NCBI RefSeq assembly: GCF_963678635.1
Contig: NC_087070.1
Location: 26,598,057-26,662,056 of the forward strand
From: Symsagittifera roscoffensis
Lineage: Eukaryota > Xenacoelomorpha > Acoela > Convolutidae
DNA: 64,000 nucleotides
Reading direction: 5' to 3'
Under the pieces are notes generated by a model, which was not told where the DNA came from, searched no databases, and worked only from the letters and a program-made list of their open reading frames with translations. A program made the position numbers and the translations under genes. Positions 22,305-33,311 of this stretch are shown in pieces (the first letter of the stretch is position 1; every line of letters starts with the position of its first letter).

Positions 22305-23055
22305 TAGTATATGATGTTTCAGGGTAGGGAGTGATATCAAAGAGTAGTAAGATCTGAGAGTGACGTTGGGGGTTGGATGGGTATGAAAGGGAACGGTTGA
22401 GGGATTCAATCTGGCCGCTCATCGTGGGCTAAAAATATGGTTGTTTTGAGAACGGAAATTAGTGGTACGTGGCTGTTCTATAATCTGTTTATACGTGTTT
22501 TTTTCTACATTTGGTATCTGTGCAAAAATGTGAGTAACTGGACTTTGTGGATATCTGTGACTTGTAAAGATGTGCTCTGTTAGGGCTATATTCCTGTAAT
22601 TTCGTGGTAATAAAGATATTGGATGGTTATCATGTAATGTGTGTAAATGTGGCGCAGTAGGTGTTGTATTTTTGTCGTCTTCTGTATGGTGGTACAAGAT
22701 AGAGAGTGAAATCAGAAATTGATATGTTTGGAGGTTGACGTTGGAGATTGGATGGGTAAGAAAGGGAATAGTTGATGGATCCAATCTGACGGCTCATCGT
22801 GGTCTTAAAAGATGGTTGTTCTGAGAACGGAAAATAGTGGTATATGACTGTTCTATGATTGTTTCATACGATTCTTCCACATCTTGTTGCTGGACTATTA
22901 TATGAGTAACTGGATTTGTGGATAACTATGGCTTGTAGAGATGTGCTCTGTTAGGGCAATTTTCCTGTAACTTCGTGGTACTAAAGATAACGGATGGTTA
23001 AAATGTAAAGTGTGTAACTGTGGTTCAGTAGGTGTTGTATTTTTGTCGTCTTGTG
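22305..23055. repeat. 375 bp tandem repeat, two copies
   Basis: Unit 1 (about 22,305-22,680) and unit 2 (about 22,681-23,055) align along their length. Shared strings include GCTCATCGTGG, GAGATGTGCTCTGTTAGGGC-like and GTAGGTGTTGTATTTTTGTC. On the minus strand both encode the same Pro/Thr/His-rich peptide (DDKNTTPT, IALTEHI, TSH-YPQ). That peptide may be the C-terminal tail of the env-like protein, duplicated. Confidence 0.8.
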
Positions 23056-23104
23056 ATTTATCATATGCATTTGGTGAAGGTTGATATTTTTTGGTTGTAT
23101 TCAT

Positions 23105-25221
23105 TATTTGAGCGTTTAGAAGGATTTTGTTAAATGAGGTTGAAAATATTCCAAAAAATCCTGCGAATATTATGCGTAATAAACTTGCTTGTTTGTTTAC
23201 TTGTGTGTGTATTGTGCATATAGTATAGAGTACTTTTGATAATGAAAACAGAAAACCAAAAAACTAAAACAATGCATATAAAATAGTCAATCTTTCTAAG
23301 ATGTAGTAGGGCCATCCTAGAAAGGCCAGATATTCGTTCTTTAAATTTATAAAACTAAAACTATTAATAAGTGAAATATCTTGTGGACGGTATTTTTCAC
23401 CGTTTAAAAAAATGTAATTTTTTGTATTTCTAAAAGATCCGCCGTAGTCTTGTGTATAGATGTCTGAAGATCCTGCGGTTTCTGCAAGTTTTCTTAAATT
23501 TTGGTCAATGTTTTGTCTTTGTATTGTATCCATTTTTGTAAGAAATTCTTGAAATTGTTGTGTGCGGATGTGATGTTGTTAATCTGATCTAGAGTTATAC
23601 CTATTGATTGTAAGTCTGTATTTGGGTTTCTAGCAAAAGCTCTGATACTTTCTGGTGAAAATTTCTTTAATGATGGCATAAGTGTAGGGTATGGTGTGAG
23701 AAGACTTGTAGCGATTATTGTTTTGTCGGATTTTTTTCAGGGTTTACTTTGTCATAAACAATAGATTCAAGAAATTTTTTTTGATGAAATTTTACCATTC
23801 TTGCGTGTATTCTTGCAACTTGAAATGTGGTACACGTGTCTTCGGGAAACCAAACAATAGTTGTTGTGTTCCTGCTGTTGGATCTCAGTATCCTTGGTCA
23901 ATTTTACAACCTAATCGTATTCCTTTATAAATAATGGTGTCGTCTTTTAAATCTCGTGTTAGTTGTATTTTTTCTATCTGGATTTTCCAATCAAAAATAT
24001 TATTTCTTGATATCCTTCGTTTTTCGAGTCAGCTTTGCAATTAGAAGGTGCGTTTATTCCAATGTGTGGTATTCAATTTTTATCATGAAGGTCATAAGTT
24101 AAGCATCGTCCTTGTGCGCCAAGGAACGGGTATTCATCATCTTGTTTTATATGACCTTGGTATCTTTCAAATTCCGCTTGATGTGCAGAGTCTGGAAAAA
24201 ATGAAAACTTACCAATTTTTGGTTTGTGCCTTTTTTGTGGTTAATTTTAACAGATGAGGTTCGTTTTTACAATCTTCAGGGCTAAGATTTAAAAGTCTTT
24301 CTATATTATTTCGATAGAACGATTCGTGATCAAGTCTATTTTTGTTTCCATTTGAGGCTTGGGAACAGTGTACTTTTTTCTCTGAGAATGTTGCTGTTTA
24401 ATTGTATACTGTGTAAATTGTCGCTCGGACCTTTGAATTAAGTGTGTCTACTCTATTTTTTGTTTTCATTTATTGTGGTTTGGATTCGCTTTGAGTTACT
24501 TGGTTTATGGCGTGTTTATGTCCTATTCTTTGTTTAATTTCTTCACAATCATGGTGTATAACTAGTAAATCTTGTGGTCCTGTTCAAGGGGCATGGTTTT
24601 TATGATTTATTGGTTGTGAAAAAGTAAAAGGTTGAGGGTTTCAAGGAGAAGGATTGATAAAAAATACACGTGTAAGATAGTCTTGAAAATGGATTATTAA
24701 TGTGATGTATCGAAGTGTCTTTTTTAATATCTATCCTATTTATAGATAGTTATTGTTGTGATAAATGGGGGAGGTAAATGATTGATTTGTTGTTTTTGCT
24801 GGGGCTAAGGGGAGAGGTTGATGTACTATATTGTTTTGCTTTTACTGTTATTTCAAATTTAAGTGTCAAATTGTCTTGTGTTAGGATTTGTATGCTGTGC
24901 TCCTGTGTGTCTTTGTGAATATCGTGTCGATATTGTAATCTGTTGAATGCATAATTATGTAGTCTGTTACTGTCAAGATGTTGGCCAAATATTGAAGGTG
25001 GGTGCTACAAATGTATTCCAATCTAATCGTAGTGGTATATTATTGGCTATATGTTTTTTATATCTATCGTCTAAATTTGTAGGAAATATTGGAGGAAATG
25101 ATGTTGTTGGGGTATAAGGGGTTGAAGGAAGTGAGAGATTTTCTGGTAATGGCAAAGATGTATCGGATTCTATAGGGTCGTTTACCAAATTTGGTTTATC
25201 TTGAGTGAAAACTTGTGTCAT
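23105..25221 (-). pseudogene. Env-like gene of copy 2
   Basis: Third gene position after integrase. Minus-strand pieces in order: a Pro/Ser/Thr-rich segment (25,221-24,973), a region ending in the W-F-P-E-D-T-C-T-T-F-Q block (about 23,872-23,730), a helix-rich segment with QINNITSAHNNFKNFL (23,679-23,494), a segment with YTQDYGGSF (23,533-23,264), and a hydrophobic stretch IDYFICIVLVFWFSVFII (about 23,295-23,230) followed by a basic/polar tail. An ectodomain with helix, then a single membrane anchor and a short tail, resembles a type I fusion glycoprotein layout. This is inferred from architecture, not from a family match. Frameshifts break it into at least five pieces. Confidence 0.5.
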
Positions 25222-26982
25222 CCAATGTGGGAGACGTTGCGTTGAAGTTGGGGGGTTAAAAGGATTTTCACCATTTTATTCGGATGTGGGGGTTAATCCT
25301 AAGTAATCCGATGGTATGTTCGGAGTATTTTGTTTTGAGGTAGATTGTAATGGTGTTGGGTATTTTGAATTGTACTTTTGGAAAGATCTAGAGGATTTAG
25401 GATTGGTGATGAGGGTATATTAAAATGAACTCTGGGAAATGTAAAATATAGAAACTTCGTCTTGGATGTATGATTTGTCGATCTATTGTGGATCTATTTT
25501 GGTTTTGACTAGGATGTCTTGTTATTTTAAGTTCTTGCTGAAGAGAAGGGTTTAATTTATGTATTGGTTTGTATTGTTGTTCGCTTAGGGGTGCGTGGCG
25601 AACTACAGGTTCTAAAGCTTCCGATAATAGTGAATGTCTTTCCTCAAGTGTATCTAAGTTTTCTTGAAATGAAATACATGTTGATGATTTAATGTAATTT
25701 GTCTGATTAGATGTTGGTATTGTTGGAGATTGCTGGGATGTCGTAGTCGGTGGGGACTGTTGTGTGGGTTATTGATTAGCAATTCTTTAAAGTTCTTTAA
25801 ATTTTCAAGTAGCAATTCAAGTTCTTTAAATTTTTGACCAATGAAGAATTTTATGTTGATTATAATATTCTTCTATGAAAATGATTAAAAATTAGTTGCT
25901 AATGCAAAAGTTATTATTGCCTTTTTTTATACGTTTACATATTGTCAGAATTAGGAATATTAAAAAAAATATCACTAAAAGAAAAAAATGTCTTTCTTGT
26001 TGAATAGATGTCTTAACATTTAGATAGTTGTTGAAATATCGTACCTGAGGAGGTGGTCAAGAATTTTTGCAAAATTGAGGTCAGTTTCAAGATGTGAACA
26101 GAAAAGTATGAAAAACTGCAAAAAATTATGAAGAGAAAGATAAATAGTTCAAAAGTATCTATAATAAAAAATAACCTGATTGGAAAAAAGATTGATAGGA
26201 TTGAAAAAAGTTTTGAAATTATGATTTCGAGAAGTTTGACTGATTTGGAAAGAAAAACTCGAGAAACGATTAGTTCTTGCCGAATTTTTTTTCTTTTGTT
26301 GAGATCAAAATTGAGTGTGGTCGGATTTTTTGTTGACTTTTGACAAGTGGATTGGATAGGAGCAGTTTTTGGTGGAGAGAAGTCCTAAGAATGAGCTTTC
26401 TAAGAATGAGCTTTCTATTTTTGTTTTTTTTATGGGATGATCGGATGTATTCAGGAGTTATTCGTACTTTAGGCTAAACGATCATGTCCTATTTTTACTT
26501 TAGGCTAATTAAAAATTATTCCTTAAGGGAAATCTGGAGTGTAGGTTGGGACAATATTGTTGATCTTTGTACTAGTTGAGAGGGGAGGGTTGTAATATTT
26601 AGTTTTTGTTTATTCCGGTTGTCAAATTTGAGCTTCTTGCTTGTTTTTGACCTGGAGGTCTTTTAGTTTTACTTTCATATATGTTTGAAGACTGCAGAGT
26701 GTCGGCTAAAGAAGTGATGTCAGAATGAGGTGATTTAGATAGTTTCTGATTGGCTAAAACTTAACTAGTTGTTCAAGAGTGTCAGCATGAATTTTAGAAA
26801 AGAGAAGAAGTATTTCTTATATTTTTGAAAGTCTATAATGATTTATTAATTAGAAAGGGGTTTTTGGAGTTCAACTTTCTCTAATATTTTAGATTGTGGA
26901 ATGAACGTTTTGTAATCTATTCGTGGCTCTTTTCGAAGTCGTTATAATTGTCGTTGTTGAGGTTTTTCTTTTACTTCTTGTG
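25222..26982 (-). other. Unassigned region between integrase and env-like gene
   Basis: About 1.7 kb with short open frames only, AT-rich, with two small direct repeats (TAAGAATGAGCTTTC at 26,386-26,417; ACTTTAGGCTAA near 26,466 and 26,500). In the family this should hold the end of pol and the start of the env-like gene, but nothing was recognised confidently. Confidence 0.35.
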
Positions 26983-28200
26983 TTAAATTTTGTTTTCTAA
27001 TTTTCGGTTTTTTCCTTGTTTCTGAGGTACAATTGTCCTGTAAAGGAGTAGAAAGGAGTATAATTGTGTTAGCTCTCGAAGAGCGTGTTCTATTGGGTAA
27101 TAGTGTAAGAGATTGTTTCTATGTTGAACAACTTCTTCTTTATTTAAATCAATAAGTTTATATGTTACATCGGTGGGTTTGTCCATTATTTGAATGGTCC
27201 TTTTCAGATCGATTGTAATTTTTTAAATATTCCGTTTTGTGTTACAAAATTTGGGATTAAGACATATGTTCCTTTTTCTAAATTTGTTGCTAGTGTGAAT
27301 CGTGAATTTGTTTGGGAATGAACATTCTGTCCATGTAATAGTTTTTTGGCTATTTTTTGATAAAATTCATTGTGTTTTTTATCTCTGTTTACAATCCATT
27401 CGGTATGTGTGCCGGAGGCTAATTTTTAAATTTGTGGGTGATCAAAATGATCTTCATCGGAAGTATGTAATGGTCGATTATAACACATTGATTCTTTTGT
27501 AGGTTGGCACTAACCTTGTGTGTTTTTGGACGAGTTTGCCATGAACATTATTGACTTCTGTGGTTTTTGATTAAAAACTATTTCATAAGTTGATAGTCCT
27601 AAGTTTGTTCTTATTTATGAATTGTAAGCTAGGGGGGAAAATTTTACATCTGTTGACCATTCAGTATGTTTTTGTATCGTTTCCATTTATGATACATCTG
27701 TGATATTCCTGTAGTGAACAGTTCATTACTTCGACTAAACCGTTAGTTCAAGGGAAATGAGATGTTCGTGGTTTGTGCTTAATGTTTTATAGATGGCGTA
27801 ATTAGATTGTTTCTTTATTTATAAATTCAGTGCCGTTATCGGTCACAAGGATTTCTGGTAATCCAAGTTTTGCTATCCAGTGTTCATAAAGGTTTGTATA
27901 TGCACAATAGGCATTACAATGAGGTACTGGGTTGAGTGCTACCTAGTGTGTAAAGGCGTCAACTATGACAATTATTTATGAGTTTCCTTCTGAAGAGGGT
28001 GATATTGGTCATTTCGTATCGAATGAGATTCTGTGGTTAAAATATAAACTTTGTCCTTTGAAATCTTGTTTTTCTGCTATTTGTTTTTGATGTGATTATG
28101 GTTTATTTAACTGGCATGTTATGCAATCACTGCATAAAACTTTGTTCCAAATCGGTGCATTTGGAAAGTAAAATCTTTGAATAAAATTCTAGTATGTTTT
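26983..28200 (-). pseudogene. Integrase, copy 2
   Basis: Read on the minus strand across frame changes: a zinc-head end with C-x2-C (about 28,135-28,100), IIVIVDAFTHY-like first catalytic Asp (about 27,970), LVTDNGTEFINKE with the second Asp (about 27,850-27,800), and TNGLVEVMN with the third catalytic Glu (about 27,745). SLQEYHRC and YEIVFNQKP follow. The C-terminal part contains MDKPTDVTYKLID and NKEEVVQHRNNLLHYYP (27,186-26,983), typical of gypsy-type integrase ends. All three catalytic residues can be read, but several stops and frameshifts separate them. Confidence 0.8.
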
Positions 28201-28891
28201 TTCTGATCCTGCATGTACTGTAGTGTTTAAGGAATGTGAATTGTGAAATGCTAAGAGTATCATACTTAGTGGTAAGCAGGGTACTTTTAATTCAGCTGTT
28301 TGGTATTCTAAAATATTTGAATTCTCGTTTCTAGATGTATTGTTGAATTTTTTAAAGTATCTAAGAAGTGTTTTGTTTCCTAGAATTGTGATATCTGCTT
28401 TAATGAATCAGGTTTCATAATTAAACCAATACTTTAAATGTAAAAGACTGTGTCAAAGTTTTGGTGTTTTTGTAGCAGTTTAAGCGTTAACTTATTTGTA
28501 TTCGGTAGAAAGATATTTTCAATTTCTTTTTTTGAAAGAGGTATGTTATCTAGGGGCTCATGTAGATTTAAAACTTGATTTAGTGTGTACTTTGAATCGA
28601 TATCTCGAGGTCCTGATAAATTTATATTATCAGTTAGCTTTTCTTTTTCTATTAAATGGAATAGGTCTGTGCTATATATTTTTTGTCTGAGTGGTTTTGG
28701 TTGTTTATTGTTTTAGATCCATGATGAAAATGGTAACGGTTTAAATTTAGAGTGTTAAATGGTATCGGTTTAAAAGTTTCCTAATAGGTCTACTTCGTAG
28801 TGTTTATTTTGGCAATCTAAATGTAATGGAAAGTGTTGTATAACATTTATTTGTGCTTGATCAACGTCGGTTTTTACTGCATATTTGCATT
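28201..28891 (-). pseudogene. RNase H-integrase connection, copy 2
   Basis: This minus-strand region between RNase H and the integrase head has no named domain. It matches 63,700-64,000 of copy 3 (for example the CCTAATAGGTCTACTTCGTAG string at about 28,779) and 2.0-2.5 kb of copy 1, so it is a regular part of the family. Confidence 0.6.
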
Positions 28892-29510
28892 CTAATCGTA
28901 GTGATGCTTTGTCTTTTGCAAGAAAAACTCATTATTATGTGGTATTTCTACTATTGTTTTTCTTTTAAATTTTTCAAGTGGTGTGTCCGGTAGTGTGTTC
29001 GGCAATGCAAGATTTTTTTCTGCTGTCCAAACTATATGTAGGTTTGGGAATTTCATTAAAACTAATTCAAATTTATTGACTCTGTGTTTTGGATTTGATT
29101 TTTGAGTAAAGAGAAAAACTATAGGTTTATGGTCTGTAAAAAAAACTGTTGGATGTTTTGATCCAAGTATCAAAAATTCATATTCTGTGAGAGTGTATCT
29201 TATAGCTGTGCATTCCCTCATAATAGTAGAGAGTCTAAGTAATTTCAGCTTGTGTAAATAGTCTTGAGTTTGTTGAAATAGCATTCATTTTATTTGTTCT
29301 ACTGTGTGATTGTAATAATGCTGCGCCGGTGCCAAAATTGGAGGCGTCGCACATAGCATGAAACGGTGTGTCTGGATCTGGAATAGTATTTGATATTTGT
29401 TCAGTGAGGAGTGTTTTTATTTCTTCAAATCGTTTCTGATGTTCTGTTGTGCATTCAAAATTAGTTTGCTGTCTGAGAATACTATAAAATGGTCTTGAAT
29501 ATAGTTGCAT
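28892..29510 (-). pseudogene. RT thumb / RNase H, copy 2
   Basis: Two overlapping minus frames give the domain. The upstream one has RPFYSILRQQTNFECTTEH, then CDASNFGTGAALLQ with the first RNase H Asp. The downstream one has ECTAIRYTLTEYEFLILGS (Glu region) and TVFFTDHKPIVFLF (DHKP, third acidic residue). This is the native, unrepeated arrangement: the residues EYEFLI run directly into LGSKHP. It is the reference that shows where the 544 bp array unit of copy 3 begins and ends. A frameshift at about 29,270 separates the two halves. Confidence 0.85.
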
Positions 29511-29519
29511 TTTATAGAA

Positions 29520-30359
29520 GTATTTACATCAGAACTTATGCATTCCAAGAAATTCTTGGATTTTCATTTTATTTGATGAAAGTTGAGTTTTTATGATTGC
29601 GTCTATGCGAGTTTTTAGTGGATTTATCGTTTTTCCTTCAATAATATGTCCTTGGAATTTTACACAGATGAGGAAAAAATGCTGCTTTCATGTTTTCTTG
29701 AAGTAGTATTTGATTATATTTATCTTAGACAAAACATTTCGTTTTTTGTCTGTGCTTGGATGAAAACCTCGTCTAAATGCACATTTTGGCCTCGTAATGA
29801 TGTTATGACAATTTTACTGAGAATGAGTGGTCGAAAAATTTTACTCATAAATGCTGAGAATGCTGCTGGTCCTATGGAGATTCCATTGAAAAAACTATTC
29901 AATTCGTATTGTTGAATTCCAATGTCGAATTGTGTTAATCGTCGTGATTGTTCATCTTGTGGCATTTGGTTGCATGCGCTGTTCATATCAGCTTTTTGTA
30001 AATTATTTTCCGTTTTTTGTGAGAATTACTTGAATCGGTTCTATGGGCCAATTACATTTATATTCAACAAAGAATAAGTTGAGATATCTTGCGTCTAAAA
30101 CGAATTTTAATGATCCTCCTTTAGCTAAAATAACAACCGGATTTATGAAAGTGTTTCCTTTTCGTTGTTCTTCTTTATTTACTGGGGAAATAGTTTCATA
30201 TTGTTCTAGTTTGTCTAGTAATCTATTGAATTTATCTTGTAAGTGAATTGGGATTTAACTTGCTCGTTGTTTTTCAAAAACTGCGTCAGGTTTCAGAGGT
30301 AGGTGTAGTAGTGAATTTACTTTTCCAACATCAAATTTAGATGTAGCGTAAGCCATTGG
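29520..30359 (-). pseudogene. Reverse transcriptase, copy 2 (altered active site)
   Basis: Minus-strand motifs: KGNTFINPVVILAKGGSLKF and LDARYLNSLIEEPK (about 30,190-30,060), QMPQDEQSRRLTQFDIG and GPAAFSAFMSKIFRPL (29,986-29,800). At the catalytic loop an insertion of about 18-20 bp separates VIT from the loop, and the YLDD motif reads HLDE (about 29,780). The active site is therefore lost. The 5' end of the domain is cut by the assembly gap. Confidence 0.85.
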
Positions 30360-30559
30360 NNNNNNNNNNNNNNNNNNNNNNNNNNNNNNNNNNNNNNNNN
30401 NNNNNNNNNNNNNNNNNNNNNNNNNNNNNNNNNNNNNNNNNNNNNNNNNNNNNNNNNNNNNNNNNNNNNNNNNNNNNNNNNNNNNNNNNNNNNNNNNNNN
30501 NNNNNNNNNNNNNNNNNNNNNNNNNNNNNNNNNNNNNNNNNNNNNNNNNNNNNNNNNNN
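30360..30559. other. Assembly gap (200 N)
   Basis: A run of exactly 200 N, a size often used for gaps of unknown length. It separates the RT of copy 2 from the tandem-duplicated block. Any open frame crossing it is meaningless. Confidence 1.
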
Positions 30560-31604
30560 AAATTACATAACTTTCTAATTTTTGAAGCTTGCGTGCATCG
30601 CCCTGATACGAGCAGTCATGTTATTTTAAATTAAATTGCTCAGTTTCATTGTTCCATGTCTGTGGTTTACTTTCATATAACTGGTAGCAATCGGATTTTT
30701 TTGGCACTGGGATAAGGCTGGTACCAAACTCTTGTTTTTTTTCTGATTGTGAGCCTGAAAAATACTTAATTTTCAAAATTGTTTTTATCCTAGTCAAAAC
30801 AATTGTATTTGATGGCTAGAGACTTTAGCTATCGCTATCATTTCGCAAGAAACAATTGTGGGATATGGCGTTGGCGAACAGTTTTTATTGATGTCAACAT
30901 TGGGTTGAATGACGTCAAGTTTCATCTGCAATGATTAAGTTCAACGTAAGCAATGATTAAAAATGCCAGTGTAACACCGTTTTTATTGGCTATTGTCGCT
31001 TTCAAAAAAAAAGTGTTGTTTTTTGGATTAGCAAGACTAACGCAGGTTTTTTCAAAATCTACTTATTCTAAGCATGTTTTTATGATAGCTATCAGTAAAA
31101 TTGGATTTTGAGTACGACTAGTGCTAGTGATTAAAGAGTTGAAATCAGAATCCAGTAATTTCAATTGTTGTGATAAACTTGTTAGGTAGTTTAAGAGATG
31201 AGCCTGCGAGACATGGTTAGTTGCGAGTGAAATGCAGCGCTGTGCCACAAAAACGTAACTTCAGTATAACTTTGCCAATGAATCTTACGGGAAAAATTTT
31301 GTGAGACAAAAAAACCTATCAGATACCAGCGTGCACAACTGCTAGCAAATCGAACCGATCAACAACCAACCCAATATTTTGAAATAACGGCTTCTACACA
31401 GAAAAAGTCTGCGAAGTTGAAGTATTCACTAATGACGCGGACGAAAAGTAAGCAGGAAACCAGAAAAACAGTTGATGATATACGCAATAAAATCCTGAAA
31501 TAGAAGGGTCCAGGTGATTGTCCAGATCTTTGGAGGGATTTATGTTCTTTCTAATTATGTCAACAATTTCCCGGAACCTATTTTTGAGCATTCAGTGATC
31601 TCCA
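30560..31604. other. Unassigned DNA in block A
   Basis: No coding motif. It contains a short palindrome-poor AT-rich sequence and frames of about 60 codons that occur identically in block B only because the block is duplicated. Confidence 0.4.
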
Positions 31605-31935
31605 GCACTGACAGAAATGGTTTCCGGTCGATTTAAATTGATTTTAAATCGATTTTAAATCGATCCAAATCAATTAACCATGTACATTTTACGAACTTAA
31701 AGGGATTTTAAATCAATTTTTTATGCTACAATACGCTATGGATGAAAAATGGAAGATGATAGGCAAGAAGTAAATGCAATAAAAATTTGAAACTGATAAA
31801 ACTCGATTTATGATCCAAACCAATCATCATCTTTTTTTATTTAATCTTCGTACTTTTTTATACTAAAATTGATCTAATTTTAATCAACGTACTTTTTTCA
31901 TACTAAAATCGATCCTAATCCATTTTTGTCAGTGC
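31605..31935. mobile_element. Short inverted-repeat element (MITE-like), 331 bp, block A
   Basis: The ends are inverted repeats: GCACTGACAGAAATGG on the left and CCATTTTTGTCAGTGC on the right (15 of 16 match), with weaker symmetry further in (TCGATTT). The interior is AT-rich with repeated TTTTAAATCGAT and GTACTTTTTTxATACTAAAAT motifs and has no coding capacity. A clear target duplication was not seen, so the superfamily is left open. Confidence 0.55.
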
Positions 31936-32041
31936 GGGCTGGTTGAAAACGGTGAAACATTAAGGCGTCTGAGTGGTTCACTGGCTTAAAGTGTAGCAAA
32001 GATAAAACCCGTAGCCAGTGGTCAGTGCAGAGCACATTGGA

Positions 32042-33311
32042 ACCAGTTCTAAACTAAAACTTATAATTGGTTATAAATATAATTCTCTATTCCTATAAAA
32101 TAGTCCTAACTAACCAATCATTTTCCATCTCTAACCTTCACACTTATTTGTAAGTGCTGGAACTACTTGTAGTTTCAGCACCAGAACAATTTGAATTAAA
32201 CTTAGAATACAGTTGTTCTCCTTGTGGAAACTAAATCGCATAAACCAGTATACACTAGATCTATTGAGACTAGGAGATATAAGAGTAAGATTAAGATCGG
32301 TTTTAGACTAAGAAGTTGCACGAATCTATCCGGCCGAAAATAAGATAGTGTGACGAGCAGACGGTTTACTTTATCTGAAATTACTCTATTAGTTTAACCA
32401 AATAGGTAATAACTCATCTGATGCGACCAAAACACTCGAACAAAACCTTAACTAACTTAGATTTAGGAAAAGGAGATTTTAGAATTAGACAATTGCAAAA
32501 CTGCAAAAATGTTAGACGGAATAGGAAGTTTATTAGAAATGTCTCTACGATTCAAAAGATCGCCGCCAATTTTACAAACAATACGAGAAATACCAGGTAT
32601 TGCGAGAAGACCAAGGACAAGGCACGATCTACGGTTAAGAAGATATCTACCGTTTGACTTCATGATAGTACGACCAAAACCGGAACAAAGCTATGTATTT
32701 AGAATCCTTCCCGCAGTAAGTTCAAAATTTCATTTGCTGACATGACATTTGAAGAAATCCTTCAGTAACCTTAATGGTGCTAAACCTACTATTTATGCAA
32801 AAACGACTGATAAAAACAACACAAGTCGTTCTCCCCAAAAAATCTGCAGTAAATTAAAACTTTTTGAATAGAATAATTTATTGAATAAAAATACAAAAAT
32901 TAGTTAAAATTAAAAATAAATGATAGTTTTAATAATCTATACACATCATTTCCTCATCCCAGCTTCATCAGCTAAAAATAACAGCTAAATTTTAAAACAC
33001 TAACATCATCTAAACTTTAATCTTAAACCTTTTCCAACTTAAACTTTCCCCTTAAATCTTATCAAGGCTTATCCTTGTTTTCTCTTATATTATCTTAACT
33101 TAAATAACAGATCATCAAGGCTTTCCTTGGGTTTTTAAAGTCAATTATATTAAATTTCTTTAACTTCTGATCATCAAGGCTTCCCTTGAGTCAAACAGAA
33201 CAATTTTTGTTCTCCCTTTTCCACGTTTTTAAAGTGTCTAACGACCTCAAACGTCGATTCACTGCCCAACCCCTATCAACGAGCCAGGACTTATAGAATT
33301 TTTTGAAAGAA
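32042..33311 (+). repeat. LTR-like repeat R3
   Basis: It starts at ACCAGTTCTAAAC and ends near GAAAGAA, the span over which it aligns to R6, the repeat upstream of gag in copy 3. It contains the inverted motif CACTTATTTGTAAGTG plus GCTGGAACTACTTGTAGTTTCAGCACC, a coding-like block (32,500-32,745) ending at CCCGCAGTAAGT, and three AAGGCTT/CCTTG motifs near 33,065-33,200. A gag region does not follow here, so it is a solo or non-autonomous copy. Confidence 0.7.

Larger units (their letters stand above)
19290..30359 (-). mobile_element. Ty3/gypsy-like LTR retrotransposon, copy 2 (5' end lost in the gap)
   Basis: Read on the minus strand from the N-gap: RT (30.36-29.5 kb), RNase H (29.5-28.9), connection (28.9-28.2), integrase (28.2-27.0), an unassigned part, an env-like gene (25.2-23.1), a repeat-bearing 3' region and a truncated LTR-like repeat at 19.7 kb. 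It gives the fullest view of the 3' half of this family in the window. Gag, protease and the 5' LTR are not seen; they may lie in or beyond the assembly gap. Stops and indels throughout show that it is inactive. Confidence 0.75.

Noticed and set aside
23718-23930. Plus-strand frame similar to one at 121-312 (shared FLMK-YH-C pattern)
   Set aside because: The similarity is real but reflects the conserved minus-strand env-like frame, which is open for about 48 codons in copy 2 and continues toward the membrane segment; the plus frame is its shadow.
30356-30634. Open frame across the N run
   Set aside because: Sixty-odd codons are unknown bases; the frame is an artefact of the assembly gap.
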